Positions 1-9,089 of a stretch of DNA of 47,029 nucleotides are shown in pieces. The stretch comes from Caccoplasma intestinavium. GTDB lineage: Bacteria; Bacteroidota; Bacteroidia; Bacteroidales; UBA11471. Under the pieces are notes generated by a model. That model saw nothing but the letters and a program-made list of their open reading frames with translations. It had not been told where the DNA came from and searched no databases. Numbering within the stretch: the stretch's first letter is position 1; each line of letters begins with the position of its first letter. Location of the stretch: the NCBI GenBank assembly GCA_018715885.1, contig DVKT01000015.1, positions 1-47,029 of the forward strand, in the 5' to 3' direction. The position numbers were made by a program, and so were the translations under genes.

Positions 1-15
1 TTCAATAATTTAGAT

Positions 16-912
16 ATGAAAAAATATTTCTCGAAAGAGGTAAAGATTGCCATTTCGGTTATCGTAAGTGCCGTCATACTTTATTTCGGCATCGAATTTC
101 TGAAAGGTATCAACCTGATGCATCCATCCAATTATTATTATATCCGATATGACAATGTGGCAGGGCTTACTGTATCTACACCTGTTACGGTCGATGGATT
201 TAAAGTGGGGCTTGTGCGTAGCATAGAGTATGATTATGATGCTTACAATGGTGCCGTGGTGGAGGTGATGCTCGATAAGAAATTGAAAGTTCCCGAAGGT
301 AGCAAAGCCGTGCTTCAAGCCGATTTATTGGGTACGGTAACTCTGACGTTGCAGTTGAATAAGTATGTTTCGACCTTTTATTCTCCCGGAGATTATTTGG
401 TGGGAGAATCCGATGCCGGACTTATGGGGAGTGTAGAAGAAGAACTGTTGCCGTCTTTGGCAGCGATGATTCCCAAGATAGATAGTGTTCTCGATGGCTT
501 GAATACGATCGTTAGGTCTCAGGAGTTGAATACAACACTTGTGAATGTTGCCCAAATATCGGACGACCTACGTACCGCATCGCATCATTTGTCGTTGTTG
601 CTTGCCGATTCTGTTCCGGCTATCGTTTCGGACGTGAAGCGTATAACGAGTCATATCGATGTGTTTACCGCCGAACTTTCCCAAGCGAATATCCGACAGA
701 CAATCGAGCATATCGACGAAGTTGTCGTGTCGGTCGATACTCTTATGGCGAAATTGCAACAACCCGATAATACGGTTGGGGCGTTGCTTTCCGGCCGTCG
801 GTTATACGAGTCGTTGAATGCGACAGTAATGAGCGCCGATTCGTTGTTGATCGATTTGAGACTCAATCCCAAACGCTATGTCCATTTTTCGCTTTTCGGC
901 GGAAAGAAATGA
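16..912 (+). CDS. MCE/MlaD family lipid-transport protein
   Basis: Predicted periplasmic, membrane-anchored substrate-binding subunit of an Mla-type phospholipid ABC transport system. One hydrophobic segment at about residues 10-28 anchors it to the inner membrane. It is followed by an MCE domain at about 38-115, with the core 'VAGLTVSTPVTVDGFKVG', and then by a long helical region up to residue 298. Only the N-terminal MCE part is recognisable; the rest is the usual extended tail of this family. The permease and ATPase partners are not in the window and may lie upstream. A strong hairpin terminator follows, so this is the last gene of its unit. The ATG at 16 starts directly before the membrane anchor. 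The family call is firm; the transported lipid is inferred from the family. Confidence 0.85.
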   Translation: MKKYFSKEVKIAISVIVSAVILYFGIEFLKGINLMHPSNYYYIRYDNVAGLTVSTPVTVDGFKVGLVRSIEYDYDAYNGAVVEVMLDKKLKVPEGSKAVLQADLLGTVTLTLQLNKYVSTFYSPGDYLVGESDAGLMGSVEEELLPSLAAMIPKIDSVLDGLNTIVRSQELNTTLVNVAQISDDLRTASHHLSLLLADSVPAIVSDVKRITSHIDVFTAELSQANIRQTIEHIDEVVVSVDTLMAKLQQPDNTVGALLSGRRLYESLNATVMSADSLLIDLRLNPKRYVHFSLFGGKK

Positions 913-975
913 TATTTTCCATTGTTTGGAATGATTCTAAATAATGAAGATGCGTGATGATTTTTCATCACTTGT

Positions 976-1004
976 AAAAAACGCCTTGTATCAAGGCGTT
1001 TTTT
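976..1004 (+). terminator. Rho-independent terminator after the MCE gene
   Basis: AAAAAACGCCTTG and its exact complement flank a three-base loop and end in a T run. A smaller hairpin (GTGATGA/TCATCAC, 954-971) lies just upstream. It separates the MCE gene from dnaA. Confidence 0.85.
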
Positions 1005-1032
1005 ATCTGTCAAACATTGATTCAGATACGGT

Positions 1033-1142
1033 GCTTGGAAGTTGGTGGATTCTTATATTGTTGTAAATCAGACCGATGACAATATTTCTATTGAGCCTTT
1101 TTGTGTGAAAAACAGTAAAATATAATAGGTTAACTTCCAAGC
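1033..1142. repeat. Spaced inverted repeat upstream of dnaA
   Basis: GCTTGGAAGTT at 1033-1043 recurs as its exact complement AACTTCCAAGC at 1132-1142, with 88 bp between the arms. TGTTGTAA also occurs twice in the same orientation (1059-1066 and 1143-1150). The 913-1245 gap holds this repeat, the terminator and the dnaA promoter; I see no TTATCCACA-type DnaA box in it. The repeat could be a regulator site or chance. Confidence 0.35.
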
Positions 1143-1245
1143 TGTTGTAACGTTTTTGGAATGCACAATAAAAAAGCGATTTTATTTTTCGGAAAAAGAT
1201 TTGGATCTTTGTATTTGACTTCTACGATAGAATTTTGTTATAAAA

Positions 1246-2643
1246 ATGAGTATAGATTACGTCTCTTTGTGGGACCGCTGTCTCTCTATCATCAGAGATA
1301 ATGTTTCGGAAGAACATTACAAGACATGGTTCGAACCGATGCGTGCCGTGAGGTATTCTGATAATGAGTTGACAGTACAAGTTCCGACCCAATTTTTTTA
1401 TGAGTATCTTGAAGAACATTTTGCCGATATTCTTCAACGTACGTTATTGCGTGTTTTCGGTTCGGGAATACAACTGATGTATAGCATATCGGTTGTAAAA
1501 GAACCCAAAGAGACCATTGACTTGCCGGGTGGCGGTACCGGTTCGCCGAAATCGTCGAAAGGGGTTACAGAGCCTACTGAGATAGCGGATCCTTTTAAAC
1601 AACCTGTTTATAAAGAACTCGATTCGCAATTGAATCCGTATTATAGTTTCGATAATTATTTCTCGGGGTCGAGTAATGTTTTGGCTCGTTCTGCGGGAGA
1701 GACGGTAGCTCAAAATCCCGGTAAAACGGCATTTAACCCTTTGTTTCTTTATGGAGAATCGGGTGTAGGTAAAACTCATCTTGTGCAGGCTATCGGAGCG
1801 AAAGCTAAGGCTGTAAATCCGAAGGCCCGAGTATTATATCTGTCTTCGCATCTTTTTCAAGTGCAATATACCAATGCCGTGCGTAGTAACTCCGTCAATG
1901 ATTTTATCAATTTTTACCAAAGCATTGATGTATTGCTCATTGACGATATACAGGATTTGGTTGGGAAAACGGCTACGCAGAATACATTTTTCCATATCTT
2001 CAATCACCTTCATCAGACGGGAAAACAATTGGTATTGACATCCGATCGTCCTCCCGTTTCGCTCGAAGGTATGGAAGAACGTCTTTTGACTCGTTTCAAG
2101 TGGGGACTTTCGGCCGAGGTCGAGCGGCCCGATTATGATTTACGGAAAAATATTTTGCTGAACAAGTTGAAAAAAGACGGAATCGTGATTGCCCCCGATG
2201 TCGTGGATTTCATAGCTCGGAATGTATCGAATAGCATTCGGGAGTTGGAGGGTATCATTGTTTCGTTGATGGCTCGCTCGATTATCTTGAAAAAAGAAAT
2301 ATCGGTGGAGATGGCCGAGTGTGTATTGGCTTCCAGTATTCAGTTGAAGAAGAAACAGATTACCATAGAACTTATTCAGCAAAAAGTTTGCGATTATTAC
2401 AATATGGACGTAAAGTTGTTGCAGTCCAAAACTCGTAAACGTGAAATTGCTTTGGCGCGGCAAATATCGATGTATTTGGCTAAAAAATATACCGAATATC
2501 CTCTTTCCCATATAGGTAGTCGTTTAGGTGGGAAAGATCATGCCACAGTGCATTATGCTTGTAAGATGATATCTCAACAGGTGGAAATAGATAAGTCTTT
2601 ACGGGCTCAGGTCGATGAAATAGAACAGTCTTTGAAATCATAG
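1246..2643 (+). CDS. dnaA: Chromosomal replication initiator protein DnaA
   Basis: AAA+ ATPase that binds DnaA boxes and opens the replication origin. Domain I covers about residues 1-80, followed by a flexible linker. The AAA+ domain has Walker A 'GESGVGKT' at residues 170-177 and Walker B 'LLIDD' near 230. The C-terminal DNA-binding domain carries the signature 'GGKDHATVHYA' at 428-438. At 465 residues it has normal length. The ATG at 1246 begins the conserved N-terminal domain. A near-consensus -7 box (GATCTTTG, 1204-1211) lies upstream, without a clear -33 box. It stands alone between two terminators. No DnaA-box cluster is obvious next to it, so oriC is probably elsewhere. Confidence 0.97.
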   Translation: MSIDYVSLWDRCLSIIRDNVSEEHYKTWFEPMRAVRYSDNELTVQVPTQFFYEYLEEHFADILQRTLLRVFGSGIQLMYSISVVKEPKETIDLPGGGTGSPKSSKGVTEPTEIADPFKQPVYKELDSQLNPYYSFDNYFSGSSNVLARSAGETVAQNPGKTAFNPLFLYGESGVGKTHLVQAIGAKAKAVNPKARVLYLSSHLFQVQYTNAVRSNSVNDFINFYQSIDVLLIDDIQDLVGKTATQNTFFHIFNHLHQTGKQLVLTSDRPPVSLEGMEERLLTRFKWGLSAEVERPDYDLRKNILLNKLKKDGIVIAPDVVDFIARNVSNSIRELEGIIVSLMARSIILKKEISVEMAECVLASSIQLKKKQITIELIQQKVCDYYNMDVKLLQSKTRKREIALARQISMYLAKKYTEYPLSHIGSRLGGKDHATVHYACKMISQQVEIDKSLRAQVDEIEQSLKS

Positions 2644-2646
2644 GTG

Positions 2647-2707
2647 ATTTTAGTATATAGAGAAAGGGGCACTGAATTTCAGTGCCCCTTTCTCTATATA
2701 CTAAAAT
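2647..2707. terminator. Bidirectional terminator, 29-bp perfect stem
   Basis: Positions 2647-2675 and 2679-2707 are exact complements around a three-base loop, with A/T runs on both outer ends. It sits between the convergent dnaA and nitroreductase genes and would stop transcription from both sides. The right arm contains the nitroreductase stop codon (2701-2703, minus strand). The stem is much longer than a standard terminator. Confidence 0.85.
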
Positions 2708-3447
2708 TTAAATCCCTGCTCTTTGATGACTTTCAAGAAAACGTCAGAGAAGTGTTCGTTGTTTGTACGTGTGTATCGTACATCTGTGAATACTTGGGCC
2801 AAAGTCTCTTTTTTATTTTCGGCTACAAAACCCTTATTGGCGGGGAGTTCCTCTTTTTCTTTATACAATCGGTCTATATCTTCCCGGGTGTAGTCTCGAT
2901 AATGTTCATGATGTATCATTGCTTCTATGGGTAGGCGTTCTACCTGCTCGGGGATACCGTCGGGGTATCCGACCGTTACAGTAGTTACTGGAACGACGAA
3001 GCGGGGAAGTTCCAGTGCTTTTATAATTTGGTCGGCATTATAGGTGGTTGTCCCTAAATAGCAGATTCCCAAACCTTTTGCTTCGGCGGCCGTGCAGAAT
3101 TGTTGGGCGACGAGTAATGCGTCTATCGATGCGGTGAAGAACGATTGAAAGTTGTCATAACCCGGTTTTGCATTGCGGAATTCGCACCACTTGATAAACC
3201 GGTTGAAATCGGCGCAAAAAGTCAGTATGACGGGAGCATTTGTTACGCTCGGTTGGTTGAAATGTGCAGGGGCCAACTTTTTTTTATTTTCGTCATCTCG
3301 GGTAACGACGACACTGTAAACTTGCATGTTGCCGGTGTTGGATACCCTGAACGCTGCTTCCAGAAGTTCGTTTAATAACTCGTCGGATATATCCTCTTTC
3401 TTATACCGGCGGATAGTGCGACGATTTTTGAGAAAGTCTAAGTCCAT
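2701..3447 (-). CDS. Nitroreductase family protein (FMN-dependent oxidoreductase)
   Basis: Predicted cytoplasmic FMN-containing NAD(P)H oxidoreductase of 248 residues, in the length range of the NfsA-like branch. The N-terminal 'RRTIRRY' is the family's phosphate-contacting motif. The central segment 'AAEAKGLGICYLG' and the following 'VVPVTTVTVGYPDG' match the nitroreductase core, and the C-terminal tail is the NfsA-type extension. The real substrate cannot be read from sequence; it may be a flavin, quinone or nitro compound. It converges on dnaA and its stop codon lies inside the shared terminator stem. A TATATTTG box lies upstream on the minus strand. Confidence 0.88.
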   Translation of the reverse strand: MDLDFLKNRRTIRRYKKEDISDELLNELLEAAFRVSNTGNMQVYSVVVTRDDENKKKLAPAHFNQPSVTNAPVILTFCADFNRFIKWCEFRNAKPGYDNFQSFFTASIDALLVAQQFCTAAEAKGLGICYLGTTTYNADQIIKALELPRFVVPVTTVTVGYPDGIPEQVERLPIEAMIHHEHYRDYTREDIDRLYKEKEELPANKGFVAENKKETLAQVFTDVRYTRTNNEHFSDVFLKVIKEQGFKF

Positions 3448-3470
3448 AAAATATCAATAATATGTTTTTA

Positions 3471-3478
3471 CAAATATA
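3471..3478 (-). promoter_or_regulatory. -7 promoter box of the nitroreductase gene
   Basis: On the minus strand this reads TATATTTG, an exact match to the Bacteroidales -7 consensus, 23 bp before the start codon. No good -33 box is visible at the usual spacing. Confidence 0.45.
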
Positions 3479-3678
3479 CGGTTTATTCGTAAATTATTTC
3501 TTGAGCAAGGGGCTTTTTTATGTAGAAATGGAATAGTGATCACTTTTCTCGATAAAATATTTATGGAAAACCTATAAAAGAATCTTGTTTCTTAAAAAAG
3601 AAAACTTTTGTTTTTGCGTTTGTGTGTAATGTGTTGATATTCAGTGTTTCGATATGTTAAAATTGAAAATCTGGTAAA

Positions 3679-3709
3679 ATTGTTGATAAATAAATGTGTG
3701 AAATATTTG
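3679..3709 (+). promoter_or_regulatory. Promoter of nrdJ
   Basis: ATTG (3679-3682), a 19-bp spacer and AATATTTG (3702-3709) resemble the Bacteroidales -33/-7 pair. Transcription would begin near 3716, leaving a leader of about 100 nt. That places the upstream in-frame ATG at 3644 outside the transcript. The 3448-3817 gap otherwise holds only the nitroreductase promoter; I see no B12 riboswitch. Confidence 0.45.
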
Positions 3710-3817
3710 TGCGCTCGAAAGTTTTTCATAAACTTGCAAACACAAAATCCTATCCAAAAAGTCAGAATCGAATACTATCGAAAAAACACAATTAGAAATC
3801 CTTTAAATTATACATTC

Positions 3818-6367
3818 GTGGACTCAAAAAGTTATACTTACGATGAAGCGTTTCAGTCGTCATTGGAATACTTCAAAGGAGATGAATTGGCCGCTCGTGT
3901 GTGGGTCAATAAGTATGCATTGAAAGATTCGTTTGGGAATATTTTCGAGAAAAATCCCGAAGATATGCACATGCGGTTGGCCTCGGAGATAGCTCGCATC
4001 GAGAGTAATTATCCCAATCCTCTTTCGATGGAGCAACTTATGGATTTGTTCCGGGGATTCAAATATGTCGTTCCTCAGGGAAGTCCCATGAGCGGTATCG
4101 GAAATAATTATCAGATCGGGTCGTTATCGAACTGCTTTGTGATAGGTATGGAAGGAAATGCCGACTCGTATGGTGGCGTGATGAAAATCGACGAAGAGCA
4201 GGTGCAACTTATGAAACGCCGGGGAGGGGTCGGGCACGATTTGTCCCATATCCGACCCAAAGGGTCGCCGGTAAAAAATTCGGCGTTGACATCGACCGGT
4301 TTGGTGCCGTTTATGGAACGCTATTCCAATTCCACCCGTGAGGTTGCCCAAGATGGACGACGCGGGGCATTGATGCTCAGTGTCTCGATAAAACACCCCG
4401 ATTCGGAGTCGTTTATCGATGCCAAAATGACCGAAGGAAAAGTTACCGGAGCAAATGTTTCGGTGAAAATGACCGACGATTTTATGCAAGCAGCTATCGA
4501 TGGACGTCCTTATACTCAGCAGTATCCTATATACAGTGATTGCCCGATGGTAACGAAAGAGGTCGATGCTCAGGCCATTTGGAAAAAAATCGTACACAAT
4601 GCGTGGAAGTCGGCCGAACCCGGAGTTTTGTTTTGGGATACGATTATACGGGAGTCGATACCCGATTGTTATGCCGATTTGGGATTCCGTACCGTTTCCA
4701 CCAATCCTTGTGGCGAAATACCTCTCTGCCCTTATGATAGCTGCCGTTTGTTGGCGATTAATCTCTACTCTTATGTTGTAAATCCGTTTACTCCGAACGC
4801 TTATTTCGATTTCGAACTTTTCCGTGAACATGTTAAATTGGCGCAGCGTATCATGGACGATATCATCGATCTCGAAATGGAAAAAATCGATAAGATCTTG
4901 GAGAAGATACATTCCGATCCCGAATCGGAGGAGATAAAGCGTACCGAGATACAACTTTGGGAGAAAATACGGGCCAAGACCTTGAAAGGGCGTCGTACCG
5001 GAGTGGGTACTACTGCCGAGGGTGATATGATCGCAGCTATGGGATTGCGTTACGGGACAGAAGAGGCTACATCATTCTCCGAGAATGTGCACAAAGCATT
5101 AGCGTTAGCGGCATACCGTTCGTCGGTGGAGATGGCCAAAGAACGCGGGGCATTTGAGGTTTATGATGCGCGTCGGGAAGAAAAAAATCCGTTTGTCAAC
5201 CGTTTGCGTGAGGCCGATCCCCAGTTGTATGACGATATGGTGAAATGGGGGCGTAGAAATATAGCCTGCCTTACGATTGCTCCTACGGGAACGACCAGCT
5301 TGATGACACAGACGACTTCGGGTATCGAGCCCGTGTTTATGCCCGTTTATCGTCGTCGCCGTAAAGTAAATCCGAATGATGCGGACGTGCATGTAGACTA
5401 TATCGACGAGTCGGGCGATGCATTCGAAGAATATTTGGTTTATCATCATAAGTTCGTTACATGGATGCAGATGAACGGGTATGAAGTGCGAAATAATTAT
5501 ACGCAAGAAGAAATCGATGAAATTATTTCTCGGTCGCCTTATTACAAAGCGACATCGAACGACATCGATTGGATACAAAAGGTGCGTATGCAGGGGCGTG
5601 TGCAGAAATGGGTCGACCATTCTATCAGCGTAACGATAAATCTGCCTTCCGATGTTACCGAGGAGTTGGTTGGTAATTTATATGTCGAGGCTTGGCGTTG
5701 CGGTTGTAAAGGTTGTACGGTGTATCGCGACGGTTCCCGTTCGGGAGTATTGATTGCTGTTCAGAAAGAGGCTAAAAAAGAGAAAGAAAAAGCATCTGCA
5801 TCTGTGGCTGTTTCTCCGGCCGACTTGGTACGACCTACCGAGCTCGAAGCCGATGTGGTACGTTTCCAGAATAACAGAGAAAAATGGATTGCCTTTATCG
5901 GATTGAAAGACGGCAAGCCATATGAGATATTTACCGGTTTGGCCGATGACGAAGATGGCATACTGATTCCTAAAAACATTACCAAAGGAAAAATTATCAA
6001 GGCATACGACGAGAACGGCAATAAGCATTACGATTTCCAGTTCCGGAATAAACGCGGATATAAAACCACGATCGAAGGCCTTTCTGAAAAATTCAATCCC
6101 GAGTATTGGAATTATGCCAAGTTGATTTCCGGAGTATTGCGTTACGGAATGCCAATAGAACAAGTGCTGAAACTGGTCGGTTCGTTACAACTGAACAGTG
6201 AAAATATCAATACGTGGAAGAACGGTGTGGAACGCGCATTGAAGAAATATATGCCCAATGGCGCTACTGCCAACGGTCAGAAATGCCCTAAATGCGGGCA
6301 GGAAACGCTGGTTTATCAAGAGGGTTGTCTGATATGTACGTCTTGTGGAACATCTAAGTGCGGATAA
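3818..6367 (+). CDS. nrdJ: Adenosylcobalamin-dependent ribonucleoside-diphosphate reductase (class II)
   Basis: Reduces ribonucleotides to deoxyribonucleotides using an adenosylcobalamin radical, so it works with or without oxygen. From the GTG at 3818 it is 849 residues. C106 in 'SLSNCFVIG' is a likely redox cysteine. The active-site loop 'NPCGEIPLC' holds radical cysteine C298 with N296 and E300. 'APTGTTSL' follows in the barrel. The C-terminus has a zinc-ribbon-like segment with CPKCG and CTSCG pairs plus a final cysteine for reactivation, as in the NrdJ_Z subtype. An in-frame ATG at 3644 would add 58 unrelated residues and lies upstream of the predicted promoter. GTG at 3818 begins 'DSKSYTYDEAF', which resembles the start of Bacteroides homologues. 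The stop codon overlaps the next start (TAATG). Confidence 0.93.
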   Translation: MDSKSYTYDEAFQSSLEYFKGDELAARVWVNKYALKDSFGNIFEKNPEDMHMRLASEIARIESNYPNPLSMEQLMDLFRGFKYVVPQGSPMSGIGNNYQIGSLSNCFVIGMEGNADSYGGVMKIDEEQVQLMKRRGGVGHDLSHIRPKGSPVKNSALTSTGLVPFMERYSNSTREVAQDGRRGALMLSVSIKHPDSESFIDAKMTEGKVTGANVSVKMTDDFMQAAIDGRPYTQQYPIYSDCPMVTKEVDAQAIWKKIVHNAWKSAEPGVLFWDTIIRESIPDCYADLGFRTVSTNPCGEIPLCPYDSCRLLAINLYSYVVNPFTPNAYFDFELFREHVKLAQRIMDDIIDLEMEKIDKILEKIHSDPESEEIKRTEIQLWEKIRAKTLKGRRTGVGTTAEGDMIAAMGLRYGTEEATSFSENVHKALALAAYRSSVEMAKERGAFEVYDARREEKNPFVNRLREADPQLYDDMVKWGRRNIACLTIAPTGTTSLMTQTTSGIEPVFMPVYRRRRKVNPNDADVHVDYIDESGDAFEEYLVYHHKFVTWMQMNGYEVRNNYTQEEIDEIISRSPYYKATSNDIDWIQKVRMQGRVQKWVDHSISVTINLPSDVTEELVGNLYVEAWRCGCKGCTVYRDGSRSGVLIAVQKEAKKEKEKASASVAVSPADLVRPTELEADVVRFQNNREKWIAFIGLKDGKPYEIFTGLADDEDGILIPKNITKGKIIKAYDENGNKHYDFQFRNKRGYKTTIEGLSEKFNPEYWNYAKLISGVLRYGMPIEQVLKLVGSLQLNSENINTWKNGVERALKKYMPNGATANGQKCPKCGQETLVYQEGCLICTSCGTSKCG

Positions 6368-9042
6368 TGCGTGTAACGTTTTTTATCGAATATCATACCC
6401 GTTGGGGGCAGCAGCTATTCCTGAGTGGTGGGATCGAGGCTCTGGGTTCGGGCAATGAAGAGCGTGCTCTTCCTATGCAGTATGTCGACGATGGCTGGTG
6501 GACGGCAACGATCGATGCCGACGAAGGGTGTACATTTACTTATGGGTATTTGTTGCGCGAAAACGGGGTATGTCGCAAAGAGTGGGGTGGGGAACATTGT
6601 TTCCGCCCCACTTTCGGCATTTCTACCTATCGGGTTTATGACGAATGGTTGCAGATAAGTCGCGATCATGCGTTTCTTTCTTCAGCTATCCGACAGAGTG
6701 GTATTTTTCGAAAGACTACGGAAAAGGAAAATCCCGCCTCAGCCGTTGGCGTGCGGTTTGAAGTAACAGCTCCTGCACTTTTGCCACAAGAGACGTTGGC
6801 TGTTGTCGGCTCGTTTACCAAACAACCGTGGAGTGTCGAAGAGGATTGTCTGATGTCTGATGCACGTTATCCCGTATGGTCTGTTACCCTTCCGCCGGAG
6901 ATACTGAGATTGCCTGTCGAGTATAAGTTTGTCGTTGTAGACAAATCTACTCGTCGGATTGTGGCATGGGAGGAAGGAGATAATCGTCGTTTGCCTCTTT
7001 TGGTAGAAAGGGCCGGAGAAACGATTGTTGTAAATGGAGGTCATTTACGTCTTTTCCGACCTTTATGGAAAGGGGCGGGTGTTGCCGTTCCCGTGTTTTC
7101 TCTGCGTTCGGAGTCGAGTTGGGGAATCGGAGAATTTCTCGATCTCGAAAAAATGGTCGATTGGGCTGTCCTCACAGGGCAACGTTTTATACAGGTTCTG
7201 CCTGTCAATGACACTACCATGTGGCATACATGGCTCGACTCTTACCCTTATCGCGCCAACTCGGTATATGCGTTGCACCCGGCCTATTTGCATTTGCCCG
7301 CAGTAGGACGTTTGGCCGACGAGAAAGAGATGGCGCGTTTCGAGCAAGAGGCCGCCCGACTGAATGCTCTTCCTGCTGTCGATTACGAGGCTGTAACCCG
7401 GTTGAAAAGCGAATATATGCGTGTTCTTTTCCGGGAAATCGGTGCCGATACGCTTGCCTCGTCTTCTTACCGGCGTTTTTTCGATGAGAATAAAAAATGG
7501 TTGGTTCCTTATGCCTCATTCTGTTATTTGCGGGATACGTTGCATACGCCCATATTTTCGGAATGGGGAGAGTATGCCGAATATGATGAAAGGAAAATAG
7601 CGCGTCTTTCCGATGAGGAAAGCGTTGCTTATCCGATTATTGCGGGATACTATTTTCAACAATATCACCTGCATGAACAATTGTTGCGTGTGCGCGGGTA
7701 TGCCCGAAGCAAAGGCGTCGTATTGAAAGGCGATATACCTATCGGGGTGAGTCGAAACAGTGCTGATGCGTGGGTGGCTCCGTCCTTGTTCAATCTCGAT
7801 TCTCAGGCAGGTGCTCCACCCGATGATTTTTCCGCTACGGGGCAGAATTGGGGATTTCCTACCTATAATTGGGCAGAGATGGCAAAAGACGGCTATGCAT
7901 GGTGGAAAGCCCGTTTTACCAAAATGGCGGAATATTTCGATGCTTATCGTATCGACCATATTTTAGGGTTTTTTCGCATTTGGGAAATTCCCGATACGGC
8001 AGTCGAAGGATTGCCGGGGCATTTCAATGCCGCTTTGCCGTTTACTCCCGATGATTTGGCCAGATATGATTTTGCATTCGATGAGAAGCGCCATGCCAAG
8101 CCATACATTCGGAGATATATGCTTCCCGAAATCTTCGGGATTTATGCCGGAGAGGTCCAAGCAAAATACTTGAAACCGATCGGCAATAATGCTTTCTGTT
8201 TGCGGGAAGAAGTCGACAATCAGCAGAAAATAAATACTTTATTGGGTGATATTTATGATGCTAAGGCACAAGTTATAAAAGAAGGGTTGTTCCGGCTTAC
8301 TGATGAAATTCTTTTTGTTCGCGACCCTTATGCCGCATATGCCTGGCATCCGCGTATCAATGCACAGGATACATACAGTTTCAAGGACTTACCCGCAGAT
8401 ATGCAACGCGATTTCCAGCGTTTGCATGATGATTTCTATTATCATCGGCATGATGAGTTTTGGAGGAACGAAGCACTGAAAAAACTGCCGGCACTTGTTC
8501 TTTCGACCGATATGCTTGTCTGCGGAGAAGATTTGGGTATGATACCGCATTGTGTGCCCGATGTGATGAATAGGTTGCAAATTCTCTCGCTAGAAATACA
8601 GCGTATGCCCAAAGAACCTTATTGTGAGTTTGGCGATACCCGCAAGTATCCCTATCTTTCGGTTTGTACGACATCGACTCACGATATGTCGGGAATCAGA
8701 GGGTGGTGGGAAGAAGACCGCTCTAAAACGCAACGGTACTACAATGTCGTACTGCATCGGGAGGGAGAAGCACCCGAGCAATGTCCTCCGTATATTTGTC
8801 AGGAGATTATCAGGCAGCATTTGGAATCTCCGTCAATGTTGGTTATATTGCCTTTGCAGGATTGGTTGTCGGTAAACCTCGATGTTCGAGTTCCCGATCC
8901 GTCTGTCGAGCGTATCAATGTACCGTCCGATCCGCGTAATTATTGGCGTTATCGAATGCATTTGACGTTGGAGTCGCTTCTTCGGCAAGATAAGTTGAAC
9001 GAGACGGTTCGCTTGTTGATTGGCGATTCGCTCCGTCGGTAG
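6367..9042 (+). CDS. malQ: 4-alpha-glucanotransferase, DPE2-type with tandem CBM20 domains
   Basis: GH77 disproportionating enzyme that moves alpha-1,4-glucan segments between maltodextrins or glycogen-type acceptors in the cytoplasm. Two CBM20-like starch-binding domains occupy about residues 1-110 and 125-240. The GH77 barrel follows. The nucleophile is D530 in 'DAYRIDH', the acid/base is E721 in 'GEDLG', and the transition-state residue is D773 in 'STHD'. The 190 residues between D530 and E721 reveal the large insertion characteristic of plant DPE2-like enzymes; simple amylomaltases have about 47. I chose ATG 6367, which overlaps the nrdJ stop as TAATG, over the GTG at 6358. At 891 residues it is full length. 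Translational coupling to nrdJ is likely. Confidence 0.93.
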   Translation: MRVTFFIEYHTRWGQQLFLSGGIEALGSGNEERALPMQYVDDGWWTATIDADEGCTFTYGYLLRENGVCRKEWGGEHCFRPTFGISTYRVYDEWLQISRDHAFLSSAIRQSGIFRKTTEKENPASAVGVRFEVTAPALLPQETLAVVGSFTKQPWSVEEDCLMSDARYPVWSVTLPPEILRLPVEYKFVVVDKSTRRIVAWEEGDNRRLPLLVERAGETIVVNGGHLRLFRPLWKGAGVAVPVFSLRSESSWGIGEFLDLEKMVDWAVLTGQRFIQVLPVNDTTMWHTWLDSYPYRANSVYALHPAYLHLPAVGRLADEKEMARFEQEAARLNALPAVDYEAVTRLKSEYMRVLFREIGADTLASSSYRRFFDENKKWLVPYASFCYLRDTLHTPIFSEWGEYAEYDERKIARLSDEESVAYPIIAGYYFQQYHLHEQLLRVRGYARSKGVVLKGDIPIGVSRNSADAWVAPSLFNLDSQAGAPPDDFSATGQNWGFPTYNWAEMAKDGYAWWKARFTKMAEYFDAYRIDHILGFFRIWEIPDTAVEGLPGHFNAALPFTPDDLARYDFAFDEKRHAKPYIRRYMLPEIFGIYAGEVQAKYLKPIGNNAFCLREEVDNQQKINTLLGDIYDAKAQVIKEGLFRLTDEILFVRDPYAAYAWHPRINAQDTYSFKDLPADMQRDFQRLHDDFYYHRHDEFWRNEALKKLPALVLSTDMLVCGEDLGMIPHCVPDVMNRLQILSLEIQRMPKEPYCEFGDTRKYPYLSVCTTSTHDMSGIRGWWEEDRSKTQRYYNVVLHREGEAPEQCPPYICQEIIRQHLESPSMLVILPLQDWLSVNLDVRVPDPSVERINVPSDPRNYWRYRMHLTLESLLRQDKLNETVRLLIGDSLRR

Positions 9043-9089
9043 AACTTCGGAGTATAAGAAAAAGAATGAAAAATATTCTGTCGGGAGAA

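Noticed and set aside
913..1245. oriC next to dnaA
   Set aside because: I found no cluster of TTATCCACA-like boxes on either strand here; the A/T richness is like that of other gaps in the window.
2644..2934. A 96-codon plus-strand frame directly after dnaA
   Set aside because: It reads through the terminator stem and opposite the 3' end of the nitroreductase gene; it is not a plausible gene.
4124..4954. A 276-codon antisense frame within nrdJ
   Set aside because: The overlapping reductase active-site motifs are unmistakable; the antisense product resembles nothing and has no start signals.
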